DNA of 64,000 nucleotides, taken from Alloalcanivorax xenomutans. GTDB taxonomy: Bacteria > Pseudomonadota > Gammaproteobacteria > Pseudomonadales > Alcanivoracaceae. The position numbers were made by a program, and so were the translations under genes. The number at the start of each line of letters is the position of its first letter. Position 1 is the stretch's first letter. The notes below the pieces were generated by a model, which was not told the origin of the DNA, made no database searches, and saw only the letters and a program-made list of their open reading frames with translations. Below are positions 33,597-42,110 of the stretch, one piece after another. The stretch lies in contig NZ_OBMO01000021.1 in NCBI RefSeq assembly GCF_900217905.1, forward strand, positions 22,111-86,110. Direction: 5' to 3'.

Positions 33597-34809
33597 ACTG
33601 ATGGCCGCCGGTGTGGCCGTTATGGCTCTCGCGGGCTGCGCCACCGGCCCCACTCAGTATCAGCCGCGAACACTTTCAGTGGCTCAGCAGGAAGTGGTGG
33701 ACCAAAAGCCTCCATCATTGCGACCGCTGTACCGCGCACTATTTGAAGAAGGCCGCCGCAATGAGGTCCTCAATTTGATGGAAATCGGCGCGGCGGCATT
33801 TCATTTGCAGGAATATGATCTGGCCCGCGCCGCGTTCGACCAGGCCATTGTCAACATCGAAAGCGTATACGCGGACAACGATGCCGCACACCGGGCGCGC
33901 AGCCTTTGGTACGAGGAAGGAGAAAAGGAATTCAAGGGCGAGCCCTACGAGCGGAGCATGGTGTTCTACTACCGGGGTTTGCTGTTCCTGCGTGAGGGTG
34001 ATTACGGCAATGCGAGGGCGGCTTTTATGAGTGGCCTATTGCAGGATGCCTTCGCCGAGGAAGAGCAGCACGCCACGGACTTTGCGTCCTTGATCTTCCT
34101 GGCGGGCTGGGCGGCGCGCCTGGATGGTAACGGCAGTTTGGCCAAACAGCACTTTGCCGAGTATCGGCGGCTCCGCCCGAATGGCCCCTTGCCGGATGAC
34201 GACGACAACACCCTTGTCATTGCCGAAACCGGCAGTGCCCCGCGCAAGTTAGCTGACGGTGTTGGACACTATCAATTGGTCTACCGCCGTGGCCGTGAGA
34301 TACAGACACAGGGTGCTCGCCTTGAAACGGCCGCTGTATCACAGTCGCTTTTCCCGATCGAGGATGTTTTTTTTCAGGCATCAACTCGGGGAGGGCGGAC
34401 CGTGGACCGCATTATCGAAGGTAAGGTTCAGTTCAAGAAAAGTGCTGAGGCCACGGGTGATGCTCTGACCTCGGTCAGCGACAGCAGCGTGCTGGCCGGG
34501 CTCAGCACCAGTGCCGGCGGTGCGGTGGCGGCTGGCTTTCACACCATCACCGCCATCGGCGTGGCGGCGCAAGGATTGTCCGCTCGTTCGCGTACTCGGG
34601 CGGACACACGCTATTGGCGTCGGCTTCCCGATCAAATTCATCTGACCACCGTGCGAAGTGATCCTGTCAGCAACGGGTCGCGGATGGTGTTCCTGGATGC
34701 CGATGGTGCGCTGATGGTGGATAGAGTCGCCACCATAGCCGTCCATTACGACGGCAAAGGCAATGGCTTTGCCTTCGTCCGATCTACACCAGAAGGGGTC
34801 TCACCATGA
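33580..34809 (+). CDS. COG3014-like TPR lipoprotein
   Basis: A 409-residue lipoprotein with lipobox ALAGC (Cys 20). The start MCSIAKLMAAGV was chosen because a start at the next ATG would leave no basic n-region. The N-terminal half contains tetratricopeptide-like helices (LMEIGAAAFHLQEYDLARAAFDQAIVNIES and YYRGLLFLREGDYGNARAAFMSGL). The C-terminal half resembles the COG3014 conserved domain. In other gammaproteobacteria, COG3014-type genes stand beside LpoB and YcfL homologues, so a role in cell-wall synthase control is inferred by context. It overlaps the LpoB-like gene and is followed by a 4-bp overlap with the YcfL-like gene. Confidence 0.72.
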   Translation: MCSIAKLMAAGVAVMALAGCATGPTQYQPRTLSVAQQEVVDQKPPSLRPLYRALFEEGRRNEVLNLMEIGAAAFHLQEYDLARAAFDQAIVNIESVYADNDAAHRARSLWYEEGEKEFKGEPYERSMVFYYRGLLFLREGDYGNARAAFMSGLLQDAFAEEEQHATDFASLIFLAGWAARLDGNGSLAKQHFAEYRRLRPNGPLPDDDDNTLVIAETGSAPRKLADGVGHYQLVYRRGREIQTQGARLETAAVSQSLFPIEDVFFQASTRGGRTVDRIIEGKVQFKKSAEATGDALTSVSDSSVLAGLSTSAGGAVAAGFHTITAIGVAAQGLSARSRTRADTRYWRRLPDQIHLTTVRSDPVSNGSRMVFLDADGALMVDRVATIAVHYDGKGNGFAFVRSTPEGVSP

Positions 34810-35264
34810 TGCGAACCAGATTGATGAATGCGGTTTGGGCGATGGGCTTGCTGTCTTTAATGGGCGGCTGTCAAAGCCCGGGGATGAGTAAAAAGGAGCT
34901 GAGCCAGCGCCTTGAAGAGCCCGGTTTCAATACCGTCGTCTTCGCCGACTACGACCTGAACCGGAACTTCAGCGAAGGGCTGTTCGGCCCGGATAAAGTG
35001 TTGCGCCTTTCCAGCGCGGGGCATGGCATTGGATACACGGATACAGGAACCTCTGAAGTCTGGCTGGAGCTGCGCAATCACACCGATCACAACTATGTAG
35101 TGGAGGCGAGAACCCGGTTTTTTTCCCAACAAGGCATACCGGTGGATGCCAAACCCGTATGGCAACGTTTGCCGGTACCAGCTAATTCCAGCGCGGTGTA
35201 CCGGGAAAAATCCGTGGGCACGGAACGGCTGCAATATCGTATTGAAGTGAGGCAGGCACGATGA
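34806..35264 (+). CDS. YcfL-like (DUF1425) lipoprotein
   Basis: A 152-residue lipoprotein with lipobox LMGGC (Cys 22). The domain from about 70 (WLELRNHTDHNYVVEARTRFFSQQGIPVDAKPVWQRLPVPANSSAVYRE) fits DUF1425: a beta-sandwich comparing with YcfL of the ycfL-lpoB locus. It overlaps the preceding gene by 4 bp (ATGA) and its stop overlaps the next start by 4 bp. The molecular function of the family is unknown. Confidence 0.7.
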   Translation: MMRTRLMNAVWAMGLLSLMGGCQSPGMSKKELSQRLEEPGFNTVVFADYDLNRNFSEGLFGPDKVLRLSSAGHGIGYTDTGTSEVWLELRNHTDHNYVVEARTRFFSQQGIPVDAKPVWQRLPVPANSSAVYREKSVGTERLQYRIEVRQAR

Positions 35265-36079
35265 GCTGCGTTCAGGCTACGGTCTTGATGTTGGCGTTGG
35301 CGGGTATTGGCGCCGCGCTAGCACAGGATCATTCCGCCGCGCCGATGATGGCCCCGGCCAGATCCCCGCTGACGGAGCAGGGGTGGAGTGACTTAAGTAC
35401 GCGGTCGGGGCGCATCAGTGATGCTGACTCTATTGTTGATCAATTCCGCGAGCGGTTTCCCGATCGCCCTCGTATCGCTGTGCTTTGGCACCAGGCGCTG
35501 TCCGACCGCGTCAGCGACTGGTATGGCTACCATCGGACCACGTTGGCCATGAGCGGAAAGTCTTCACAAAGCGACGGAAAAAAAAGGACGCAACAACAGG
35601 GAAATGTTGCCGCGGGTGTGCAATCGGAAACCCGTGGCGTGCCGGGTGAACGGCAAAAGGAAACCTCTTTCGCCTTACGGGATGGCCTGATCGGAACGTT
35701 CCAGTCGGCGGGGGCAAGCATGGTGGATGAGGGACTGGCGCGGCGTCTATCCGATAATGCCTTGGAGGATGGCACCTTCTCGCGCTTGTCTCCGGACCAG
35801 TTGCGCCTGCAGATGCGCGCACTGGCGGAATACGCCGACTATGTCCTGGAGTTAACCGCCGGCGATGGCAGTGATCCGGGGTATCGGGTGAGGGTCCTGT
35901 CCACGGAAAACGCCACGGTAGTGACAACGTTTTCAACCACGGCGGAACCTCCAGAGAGCGAGAAGGAATCGCATTGGGTGGCGACGTCCAGTGGCTACCA
36001 GAAACGTGATATGCCGGTATCACTGAGCCAGATAGGCCGAGAGTTAGCGTTGCTGACCATGGAAAGAATGCGGCCTTGA
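35261..36079 (+). CDS. Exported protein of unknown function
   Basis: A 272-residue protein not recognised by family. It has a Sec signal (MSCVQATVLMLALAGIGAALAQ). The central segment (about 95-130) is hydrophilic and rich in Gln, Lys and Ser (KSSQSDGKKRTQQQGNVAAG). The block LRDGLIGTFQSAGASMVDEGLARRLSDNALEDGTFSRL, followed by LRLQMRALAEYADYVLELTAGD, resembles the overall shape of CsgG/LpoB-like proteins but this is only an impression. It is translationally coupled to the YcfL-like gene, so it belongs to the same envelope operon. Confidence 0.6.
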   Translation: MSCVQATVLMLALAGIGAALAQDHSAAPMMAPARSPLTEQGWSDLSTRSGRISDADSIVDQFRERFPDRPRIAVLWHQALSDRVSDWYGYHRTTLAMSGKSSQSDGKKRTQQQGNVAAGVQSETRGVPGERQKETSFALRDGLIGTFQSAGASMVDEGLARRLSDNALEDGTFSRLSPDQLRLQMRALAEYADYVLELTAGDGSDPGYRVRVLSTENATVVTTFSTTAEPPESEKESHWVATSSGYQKRDMPVSLSQIGRELALLTMERMRP

Positions 36080-36117
36080 AAAACGATTACGACAACATTT
36101 CCTGAAAGGGCGTTACC

Positions 36118-37005
36118 ATGAGAATGAAAGCCATCCTGCACGTATTGGGGTTCGTGCTTCTGGTTCAATTGACGGGCTGTGCATCATCACTGTCGCCAGC
36201 CGGCTCTGGTGCCATTGGCGCGGGGCTGGTGAAGCACAGAGGCTACCCGATGGTAGTTCGGATCAACCCTGGTTCGGTGGCGGAACAAAGTGGACAAATC
36301 CTGCTGGGGGATCTGATTCTGGCGGCGGCACCCACACCGGAATCTCAATGGGTCATATTGAAAGGCTACGGTCTTAACCAGGCAATCCATGTGATTCGTG
36401 GCGAACCCTATACTCGGGTAAAACTGAAACTGATGAACAATCAGGACTCACAAGAGCGTGAAGTGGTCCTGATACGAGGGCCGGAAGGCCGTGCTTCCGA
36501 GTTGACCTATCTTGAAGGGCAAAAGGGGTTGGATACACAAGGTGAGACGGCGGCCCCGGTTAATATCGCCGACCTGGTGATTTCGGATAACTCCGGGCCG
36601 TACCTCAGCCCTTATACCTCCGACGGTGTCACTGCAGAATGGGTGAATAAGGCGATCAACACCAAAATGGGGGAGGCCACGGGGTCCGCTGTTGGCGCCG
36701 CTGCCGGGGCTTACGCAGGGCGAAAGCTGATGGAGAATGTACCTGGGGGCGGTTTTTTTGGCAGCTTTCTGGGCGGCATGGCAGGGTCGAAAAGCGGTAA
36801 GGCGGTTGGCCGTGACGCGGCGATCAAGGCATCCGGGGGGTGGGAGTACATCCGTGCCACATCGGATCAGTCGTTCCACTCGGTCGGTGACATGGCGCGG
36901 TGGCTGGTGAATACACATGGCGGTAGTGCCAACTTCAAGGACGTGATTGACGCCGCTTCGCATGTCTATCCGGATCTGCAACCCGCGTTGGCAAGACAGC
37001 GATAA
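36118..37005 (+). CDS. PDZ-like and glycine-zipper lipoprotein, function unknown
   Basis: A 295-residue lipoprotein with lipobox LTGC (Cys about 21). Residues 40-120 look like a PDZ fold (MVVRINPGSVAEQSGQILLGDLILAA). Residues about 185-235 contain a glycine-zipper stretch (GSAVGAAAGAYAGRKLMENVPGGGFFGSFLGGMAGSKSGKAVG, quoted in halves elsewhere), typical of proteins inserting into or attaching to the outer membrane. It is the last gene of the five-gene envelope operon, 38 bp after the previous one. No specific function can be assigned. Confidence 0.62.
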   Translation: MRMKAILHVLGFVLLVQLTGCASSLSPAGSGAIGAGLVKHRGYPMVVRINPGSVAEQSGQILLGDLILAAAPTPESQWVILKGYGLNQAIHVIRGEPYTRVKLKLMNNQDSQEREVVLIRGPEGRASELTYLEGQKGLDTQGETAAPVNIADLVISDNSGPYLSPYTSDGVTAEWVNKAINTKMGEATGSAVGAAAGAYAGRKLMENVPGGGFFGSFLGGMAGSKSGKAVGRDAAIKASGGWEYIRATSDQSFHSVGDMARWLVNTHGGSANFKDVIDAASHVYPDLQPALARQR

Positions 37006-37065
37006 TTGTTCTTAACTTGCATTCCGGTTGGGAGTGTGCCGGCTCGAATGTACCAGCTCTCTCTT

Positions 37066-37103
37066 TAAAAAAACCGCCGACGCACGTCGCATCACGTCGG
37101 CGG
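37066..37103 (-). terminator. Rho-independent terminator of the aldehyde dehydrogenase operon
   Basis: On the minus strand a perfect 9-bp stem, CCGCCGACG/CGTCGGCGG (37074-37082 with 37095-37103), is followed by TTTTTTT. It ends 41 bp after the aldehyde dehydrogenase stop. Confidence 0.9.
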
Positions 37104-37143
37104 AAAGGCACCAGACCATCAATCCGTTGGAGCCGGCGGTTAT

Positions 37144-38658
37144 CTAAACCGCCATGAAAACAGATTTGGTTTCCAGGTACGCATCCAGGGACTGCCGGCC
37201 CATGTCACGACCGAAGCCGGACAGCTTATAGCCACCGAACGGTACCGCGACGTCCAGCATGTTGTGGCAGTTGACCCACACCGTTCCCGCTTTGATTTTC
37301 GGTACCAGACGATGCACTCGCGACAGATCGTTGGACCAGATACTGGCGCCAAGCCCGTAGGGGGTATCGTTGGCGCGGCGGGCCACATCGTCCAGATCCT
37401 CATACGGTAGCGCCACCACCACCGGACCAAAAATCTCCTCCCGCACGATACGCAGATCGTCATCGGTACTGGCGAATACCGTGGGCTCGACAAAGTAACC
37501 GCTGCGACTGGCGCGCGCGCCGCCGGTCACCAGTTCCGCGCCCTGTTCACGACCCAGGTCGATATAACCGCACACCCGGTCCAGTTGTTCACGGGAGACC
37601 AGAGGTCCGAGATGGGTTTGCGGATCCAGCCCTGGCCCCATGGGCAGCGCCTTGGCCAGGTCCGCGAGTTCCGCCACCACGTTGTCGTACAGCTTTTTGT
37701 GTACGTAAAGGCGTGACCCGGCACAGCACACCTGACCGTGGTTGAAGAAAATCGCCTGGGCGGCGCCCTGGGCAGCCAGGGCCGGATCACAGTCGTCGAG
37801 TACGATCATCGGTGATTTACCACCAAGCTCCAGGGTGACCCGGGTCATGTTGTCCATGGCGGCGCGGCCGATCAGTTTGCCCACTTCGGTGGAGCCGGTG
37901 AAACTCACCTTGCTGACCCCGGGATGAGCCACCAACGGAGCGCCGGCATCCGGACCGTCTCCGGTGATGATGTTCACCACACCATCGGGGAAACCGGCCT
38001 CCTGCAGTAGCGTGCCGAGATAAAGTGCGGTGAGCGGCGTCTGCTCGGCGGGTTTGAGAACCACGGTACAACCGGCCGCCAATGCCGGCGCTAACTTCCA
38101 GGTGGCGACCAGCAGCGGGAAATTCCAGGGTACCACCGCCGCCACCACGCCGACCGGTTCACGGCGGGTATAGGCGAAAAATTCGCTTTCCGGTGGAGCG
38201 AACGGTACCGAAACGTCCAGCGACGCGCCTTCGATCTTGGTGGCCCAGCCGGCCATGTAGCGGAAAAATTCAATACACAGAGTGATGTCCACTGCTTGCG
38301 CGATTTGCGCGGACTTGCCGTTGTCGATGGACTCGATCTCGGCCAGCACCTTGGCGTCGCGTTCGATCAAATCCGCCAGTTTGAGCATCAGGTTCTGGCG
38401 TTCGGAGGGGCGCATTCTTCCCCACGGGCCGTTTTCAAGGGCTTGCCCGGCGGCGCGTACCGCGCGATCCACATCGGTTTGCCCGGCGGCCGGAACGGTG
38501 CCGAGTACGGTTTCATCCGCCGGGTTGATCACCTCCAGACGTTGCCCTTCGACGGCTTCCACCCACTGGTCACCGATCAGCATGCGATGGTGGGTGGCTT
38601 CCAGAAAGGTCCGGGTGCGACTCTCAATGGTGTGACCGAATTCCGTCATCATATTCAT
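37144..38658 (-). CDS. NAD-dependent aldehyde dehydrogenase
   Basis: A 504-residue ALDH-superfamily enzyme. Landmarks are the NAD-binding VVPWNFPLL and VSFTGSTEVGKLIG, the general-base glutamate in LELGGKSPMIVLDD (about 270), and the catalytic cysteine in FFNHGQVCCAGSRLYV (about 305). The C-terminal region WVNCHNMLDVAVPFGGYKLSGFGRDMG is typical of betaine/phenylacetaldehyde-type ALDHs. It is downstream of the quinohemoprotein alcohol dehydrogenase on the same strand, so it should oxidise the aldehyde made in the periplasm after import or diffusion. The shared promoter is probably at 41933-41948, with the terminator at 37066-37103. Confidence 0.92.
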   Translation of the reverse strand: MNMMTEFGHTIESRTRTFLEATHHRMLIGDQWVEAVEGQRLEVINPADETVLGTVPAAGQTDVDRAVRAAGQALENGPWGRMRPSERQNLMLKLADLIERDAKVLAEIESIDNGKSAQIAQAVDITLCIEFFRYMAGWATKIEGASLDVSVPFAPPESEFFAYTRREPVGVVAAVVPWNFPLLVATWKLAPALAAGCTVVLKPAEQTPLTALYLGTLLQEAGFPDGVVNIITGDGPDAGAPLVAHPGVSKVSFTGSTEVGKLIGRAAMDNMTRVTLELGGKSPMIVLDDCDPALAAQGAAQAIFFNHGQVCCAGSRLYVHKKLYDNVVAELADLAKALPMGPGLDPQTHLGPLVSREQLDRVCGYIDLGREQGAELVTGGARASRSGYFVEPTVFASTDDDLRIVREEIFGPVVVALPYEDLDDVARRANDTPYGLGASIWSNDLSRVHRLVPKIKAGTVWVNCHNMLDVAVPFGGYKLSGFGRDMGRQSLDAYLETKSVFMAV

Positions 38659-38674
38659 GGCAAAAGCTCCCCGT

Positions 38675-38693
38675 GGCCCGGATAAACCGGGCC
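38675..38693 (-). other. Intercistronic hairpin between alcohol and aldehyde dehydrogenase genes
   Basis: Inverted repeat GGCCCGG-ATAAA-CCGGGCC (7-bp stem) without a following T-run on the minus strand. It may set mRNA stability or partial termination between the two genes. Confidence 0.5.
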
Positions 38694-38731
38694 GTGTTGC
38701 TGTGTGAGTGATTGAAAAAAGTGGTATCGAG

Positions 38732-40828
38732 TTATTTCTTGGGTCTTATCGCGTCGGCGGTTCCTTGAATGAACGCCTTGATCTTTTCCACGTCTTCCGC
38801 GCTGAGTTTGCCGGTGAAGTCCGGCATTCCCCGCGACACAAAGGGGCCGTTGAAGACGAACTTGTCGAGATTTTCAATAAAGCTCTTGTCCACATAACCC
38901 AGATTGGGAATGTTGCCACCCTTGTCGACACCGGGGACGCCATGGCAGAACACGCAGTTGCTGACGTAAAGGTAAGTGCCTTCTTCCACCAGGGCCGGGT
39001 CGTACTTGACGCCGGTAAGAAGATTGCCGAGCTGGTGTTTCGTGAACTCCGGCATCTCCGCTTTGCCATTCAATTTGAAGGTATAAACGGTACCCGGTGT
39101 CGTCGTCTCCGAAGCGCGCTGAGTCTGGCCGAATACCCCGCCCCAGCCAGCGGCGATGGTGATGTACTGCTCGCCGTCCACCTGGTAGCTGATTGGCGCG
39201 GCAATTACGCCGGTACCCATGGGGGACTGCCACAGTACATCGCCGCTGCCGGCGTCGAACGCCATCAGCCTGGCGTCAGCGGTGCCCTGGAACACCAGGT
39301 TTCCGGCGGTGGACAGCGTACCGCCGTTCCAGGGCGCCACATGTTCATAACGCCAGCGCTCCTGCTGCTTGACCGGGTCCCAGGCCAGCAGCCGGCCGAA
39401 CGGTTTGCTGGAAGGTGTCTCGGCATTGATCAACATGCCGGTATTCCAGCCGATGCCGCTCATTGGTTGTCCCGGTTTGTTGCTGCCGTGCTCGGTCCAG
39501 TTTTTATCTTCCATCAGATTCAGCGGGATATTCTGCGCCGGAAAATAAGCCAGTCCGGTTTTCGGGCTGTAGGACATGGAATGCCAATTGTGTCCGCCGA
39601 AGGGGCCGGGGATAGCGTCAAAGGGTTTGTCCTCGGAGCGGGCTTCGGCGATCTCGATTGGCCGACCGTTCTTGTCATAGCCGGTGGCCCAGTTCACATC
39701 GACAAAGTTTTGCGCCGATATGAATTTGCCGTTGGTGCGATCCACGACAAAGAAGAAGCCGTTCTTCGGCGCATGCATGATCACCTTGCGCAGCTTGCCG
39801 TCAATTTTAATGTCGGCCAGGATAAGATCCTGGGTTGAGGTGTAGTCCCAGTTGTCCCCTGGTGTTTCCTGGTAGTGCCAGACGTAGTCACCGGTTTCCG
39901 GATTGATCGCCACGATGGAGGCCAGGTAAAGGTTGTCGCCGCCGGCGGGGCTGCGTTTGCGATGTACCCAGGGGTTTCCGTTACCGGTACCGATGTACAT
40001 CAGGTTCAATTCCGGGTCGAACACCATGGAATTCCATACCGTGCCGCCACCGCCAGACTCCCAATACTTACCCTTGGGATCCCAGGTCTTCGCCGCTTTG
40101 GCCATGGCTTCGTTTTCGTACGGCTTGGCCGGGTCACCGGGCACGGTGAACCAACGCCATTTTTGCTTACCCGTCTCGGCATCGTAGGCGGTGATGTAAC
40201 CGCGAACACCGAACTCCGCGCCGCCGTTGCCGATGATCACATTGCCGCGAAAGACGCGCGGTGCCCCGGTAACGGTATAGGGCCGGGAGCGGTCAATGAT
40301 GGTGTCTTTTTCCCAAAGCTTCTTGCCGCTGTTGGCGTCCAGTGCCACCAGTCGCCCGTCCAGTGAGCCGACGAAAACCTTGCCCTTGTAAACGGCGACG
40401 CCGCGGTTCACCACATCGCAACAGGCCTGGTACGCTTTCTCGCGGGGCACTTCCGGATCATAGCTCCACAGACGTTTGCCAGTCTTGGCGTCAAGAGCGT
40501 GCACCACACTCCAGGAGGCGGTTACGTACATGGTGCCATCCACCACGATCGGCGTGGCTTCAATGCCGCGCGTGGAGTTCAGATCGTAGGACCAGGCCAG
40601 GCCGAGCTCATCCACGTTCTTGCTGGTGATCTGCGTAAGTGGGCTGAAGCGGGTACCGGCGTAATCAAAACCATGGCTGGGCCAGTCCTTGCCACTGTCG
40701 CGGTTGGCGACTATGGAGGCCTCGTCCGGTCCGGCCTGGTCAGCCAGAACCGGCGTCGTGGCAAACAGGGACGACAGTAGTAACAGGGAGGGTATGGACG
40801 CCCTCCGGGATGCAAGCATCAAATTCAT
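38732..40828 (-). CDS. PQQ-dependent quinohemoprotein alcohol dehydrogenase
   Basis: A 698-residue periplasmic enzyme oxidising alcohols to aldehydes, passing electrons to a cytochrome. A Sec signal (start MNLMLASRRASIPSL, ending VLADQ) is followed by the eight-bladed PQQ propeller, including the adjacent cysteine pair in YQACCDVVN and W-rich repeats such as LAWDPVKQQERWRY. A C-terminal cytochrome c domain has CVFCHG (about 624), making it a type II quinohemoprotein rather than a methanol dehydrogenase. The start chosen has AGGAG nearby; an upstream in-frame ATG adds 20 hydrophilic residues. No pqq biosynthesis gene lies in the window. Confidence 0.93.
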   Translation of the reverse strand: MNLMLASRRASIPSLLLLSSLFATTPVLADQAGPDEASIVANRDSGKDWPSHGFDYAGTRFSPLTQITSKNVDELGLAWSYDLNSTRGIEATPIVVDGTMYVTASWSVVHALDAKTGKRLWSYDPEVPREKAYQACCDVVNRGVAVYKGKVFVGSLDGRLVALDANSGKKLWEKDTIIDRSRPYTVTGAPRVFRGNVIIGNGGAEFGVRGYITAYDAETGKQKWRWFTVPGDPAKPYENEAMAKAAKTWDPKGKYWESGGGGTVWNSMVFDPELNLMYIGTGNGNPWVHRKRSPAGGDNLYLASIVAINPETGDYVWHYQETPGDNWDYTSTQDLILADIKIDGKLRKVIMHAPKNGFFFVVDRTNGKFISAQNFVDVNWATGYDKNGRPIEIAEARSEDKPFDAIPGPFGGHNWHSMSYSPKTGLAYFPAQNIPLNLMEDKNWTEHGSNKPGQPMSGIGWNTGMLINAETPSSKPFGRLLAWDPVKQQERWRYEHVAPWNGGTLSTAGNLVFQGTADARLMAFDAGSGDVLWQSPMGTGVIAAPISYQVDGEQYITIAAGWGGVFGQTQRASETTTPGTVYTFKLNGKAEMPEFTKHQLGNLLTGVKYDPALVEEGTYLYVSNCVFCHGVPGVDKGGNIPNLGYVDKSFIENLDKFVFNGPFVSRGMPDFTGKLSAEDVEKIKAFIQGTADAIRPKK

Positions 40829-40872
40829 TTTCAGGTGCTCCTTTTCGTTTTTATCACGCTGCCTGTGAACGC

Positions 40873-40892
40873 ACCGGTGCCGGAGCACCGGT
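40873..40892 (-). other. Intercistronic hairpin upstream of the alcohol dehydrogenase gene
   Basis: Perfect 8-bp inverted repeat ACCGGTGC/GCACCGGT with a 4-nt loop. It has no adjacent T-run, so it is not a clear terminator; a stabiliser or attenuator is possible. Confidence 0.5.
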
Positions 40893-40903
40893 GACGCTAC
40901 TGA

Positions 40904-41827
40904 TCAGAATGCCTTGAGAATTCTCAGGTTGAAACGATTGTTTTCCTTGAAACCATTTTCAACGGAAAGATCGCGCCCATAATTCGCCAGTAGCTGCACG
41001 GAAGGCGTGACGAACCAGCCACTGCCAATGGTCATCTTGGTGGTTCTGGAACGATCATCCTGGTCGGTACCGTTGATTTCGGTTTCCCCGCCGAAGGTGT
41101 GGGAAAGCCCGGCACGTAAATCCAGATTTTCACGTAGCTGATAGCGCAGGAAGGTCTGGACCTGGAACAGGGGGTCTTGCTTCAGTGTGTCCTTGTTTGC
41201 TCCAAAATCATCATTTTTTCCGTGCACGGTGACATCGGCGGCGATGTCGAGGAACACCTTCTCGGTGAGGCCGGTGATATAGCCCGCCTGCAGAGCGAAC
41301 TTCCATCGGTTCTCGCCAAGGTTAAGCGCGTCGTCGTGGTCATAGGTGCCAGTAGGCACATAAACAAAAGGTGTAATACCAAAGTAGGTATTGGTTTCAG
41401 GTTTGTTCACCAACCAGACCGTGGCGGCGAGAATCAAATCGCCGAGACCATCGGCATCGCCCAGTGACTTGGTGTCGTCCTTCCCTTCCAGGTGGCCGAA
41501 GGGAAGCAGGAACTGGGGGTCAACGATGTAATCGCCAATTTTCGTGAAATGAACGCCGCGTAAAATGCCAACATGGGACTCGAGTCCGGCATCAATGGGT
41601 ACGCGGTCGCCGTCACTGTAGAGGCGGTCGCGATCGGCGTACTGGTAATAGACCATGGCCAGATTGGTACCCGCGGGCAAGGCGGTGTAGTCGCCGGCAT
41701 CCACGTCCACGGCGTGGCTCTGGCCCGCCGCTACCGAGAGCGCGCCGACCAGCAGTGACAGGGCGGTCTTTTTCTTCGGTATGATGGGTTTTCGGGAAGC
41801 CGCTTTTACATTCTTGTCGTCGTTCAT
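40904..41827 (-). CDS. MetA-type outer-membrane/periplasmic protein (phenol degradation meta-pathway family)
   Basis: A 307-residue exported protein. A long n-region (MNDDKNVKAASRKPIIPKKKT) precedes a hydrophobic signal ending SHA. The beta-rich remainder (FGITPFVYVPTGTYDHDDALNLGENRWKFALQAGYITG) matches the Phenol_MetA_deg family, thought to be beta-barrel or transport-related outer-membrane proteins; the last residue is Phe, as in many barrels. It is the first gene after the sigma-54 promoter and precedes the alcohol dehydrogenase, so it may admit the hydrophobic alcohol or alkane. Function in any member is weakly established. Confidence 0.75.
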   Translation of the reverse strand: MNDDKNVKAASRKPIIPKKKTALSLLVGALSVAAGQSHAVDVDAGDYTALPAGTNLAMVYYQYADRDRLYSDGDRVPIDAGLESHVGILRGVHFTKIGDYIVDPQFLLPFGHLEGKDDTKSLGDADGLGDLILAATVWLVNKPETNTYFGITPFVYVPTGTYDHDDALNLGENRWKFALQAGYITGLTEKVFLDIAADVTVHGKNDDFGANKDTLKQDPLFQVQTFLRYQLRENLDLRAGLSHTFGGETEINGTDQDDRSRTTKMTIGSGWFVTPSVQLLANYGRDLSVENGFKENNRFNLRILKAF

Positions 41828-41932
41828 GAAATCGGTTCCTTGTTTCTGTTATTCGATAGAAAGCGTCGCAAAAAAATAGAAGTCCTCGAAGGCGGACTGT
41901 CACCCTCGCGAACAGCCACCTCGTTGTTGTAT

Positions 41933-41948
41933 TGCAGAGGGCGTGCCA
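41933..41948 (-). promoter_or_regulatory. Sigma-54 promoter of the alcohol oxidation operon
   Basis: Minus strand TGGCACG-CCCT-CTGCA has GG and GC 10 nt apart, and TGGCACG is exact consensus. Transcription would start near 41921, about 95 bp before the MetA-type gene. The divergent gene encodes a sigma-54 activator. Confidence 0.8.
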
Positions 41949-42002
41949 TACTTGTTTTTTTGGGAAAAATTAAAAAATACTGTGGATTGTCAGGTGTTTG
42001 AG

Positions 42003-42023
42003 AGACCCTGAAGCAGACCCTGA
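42003..42023. repeat. Tandem AGACCCTGA repeat
   Basis: AGACCCTGA occurs at 42003-42011 and 42015-42023, with a 12-bp period. It lies 80-100 bp upstream of the predicted start of the sigma-54 promoter and could be an activator site. Confidence 0.4.
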
Positions 42024-42110
42024 GTTCGTTGCCGGATAGATGGGTGTATCGTTTTGAAACAGTGGTGAGTACCGGCTGTATAACAACAAAACAGGATTCC
42101 GGAGAGCGCT

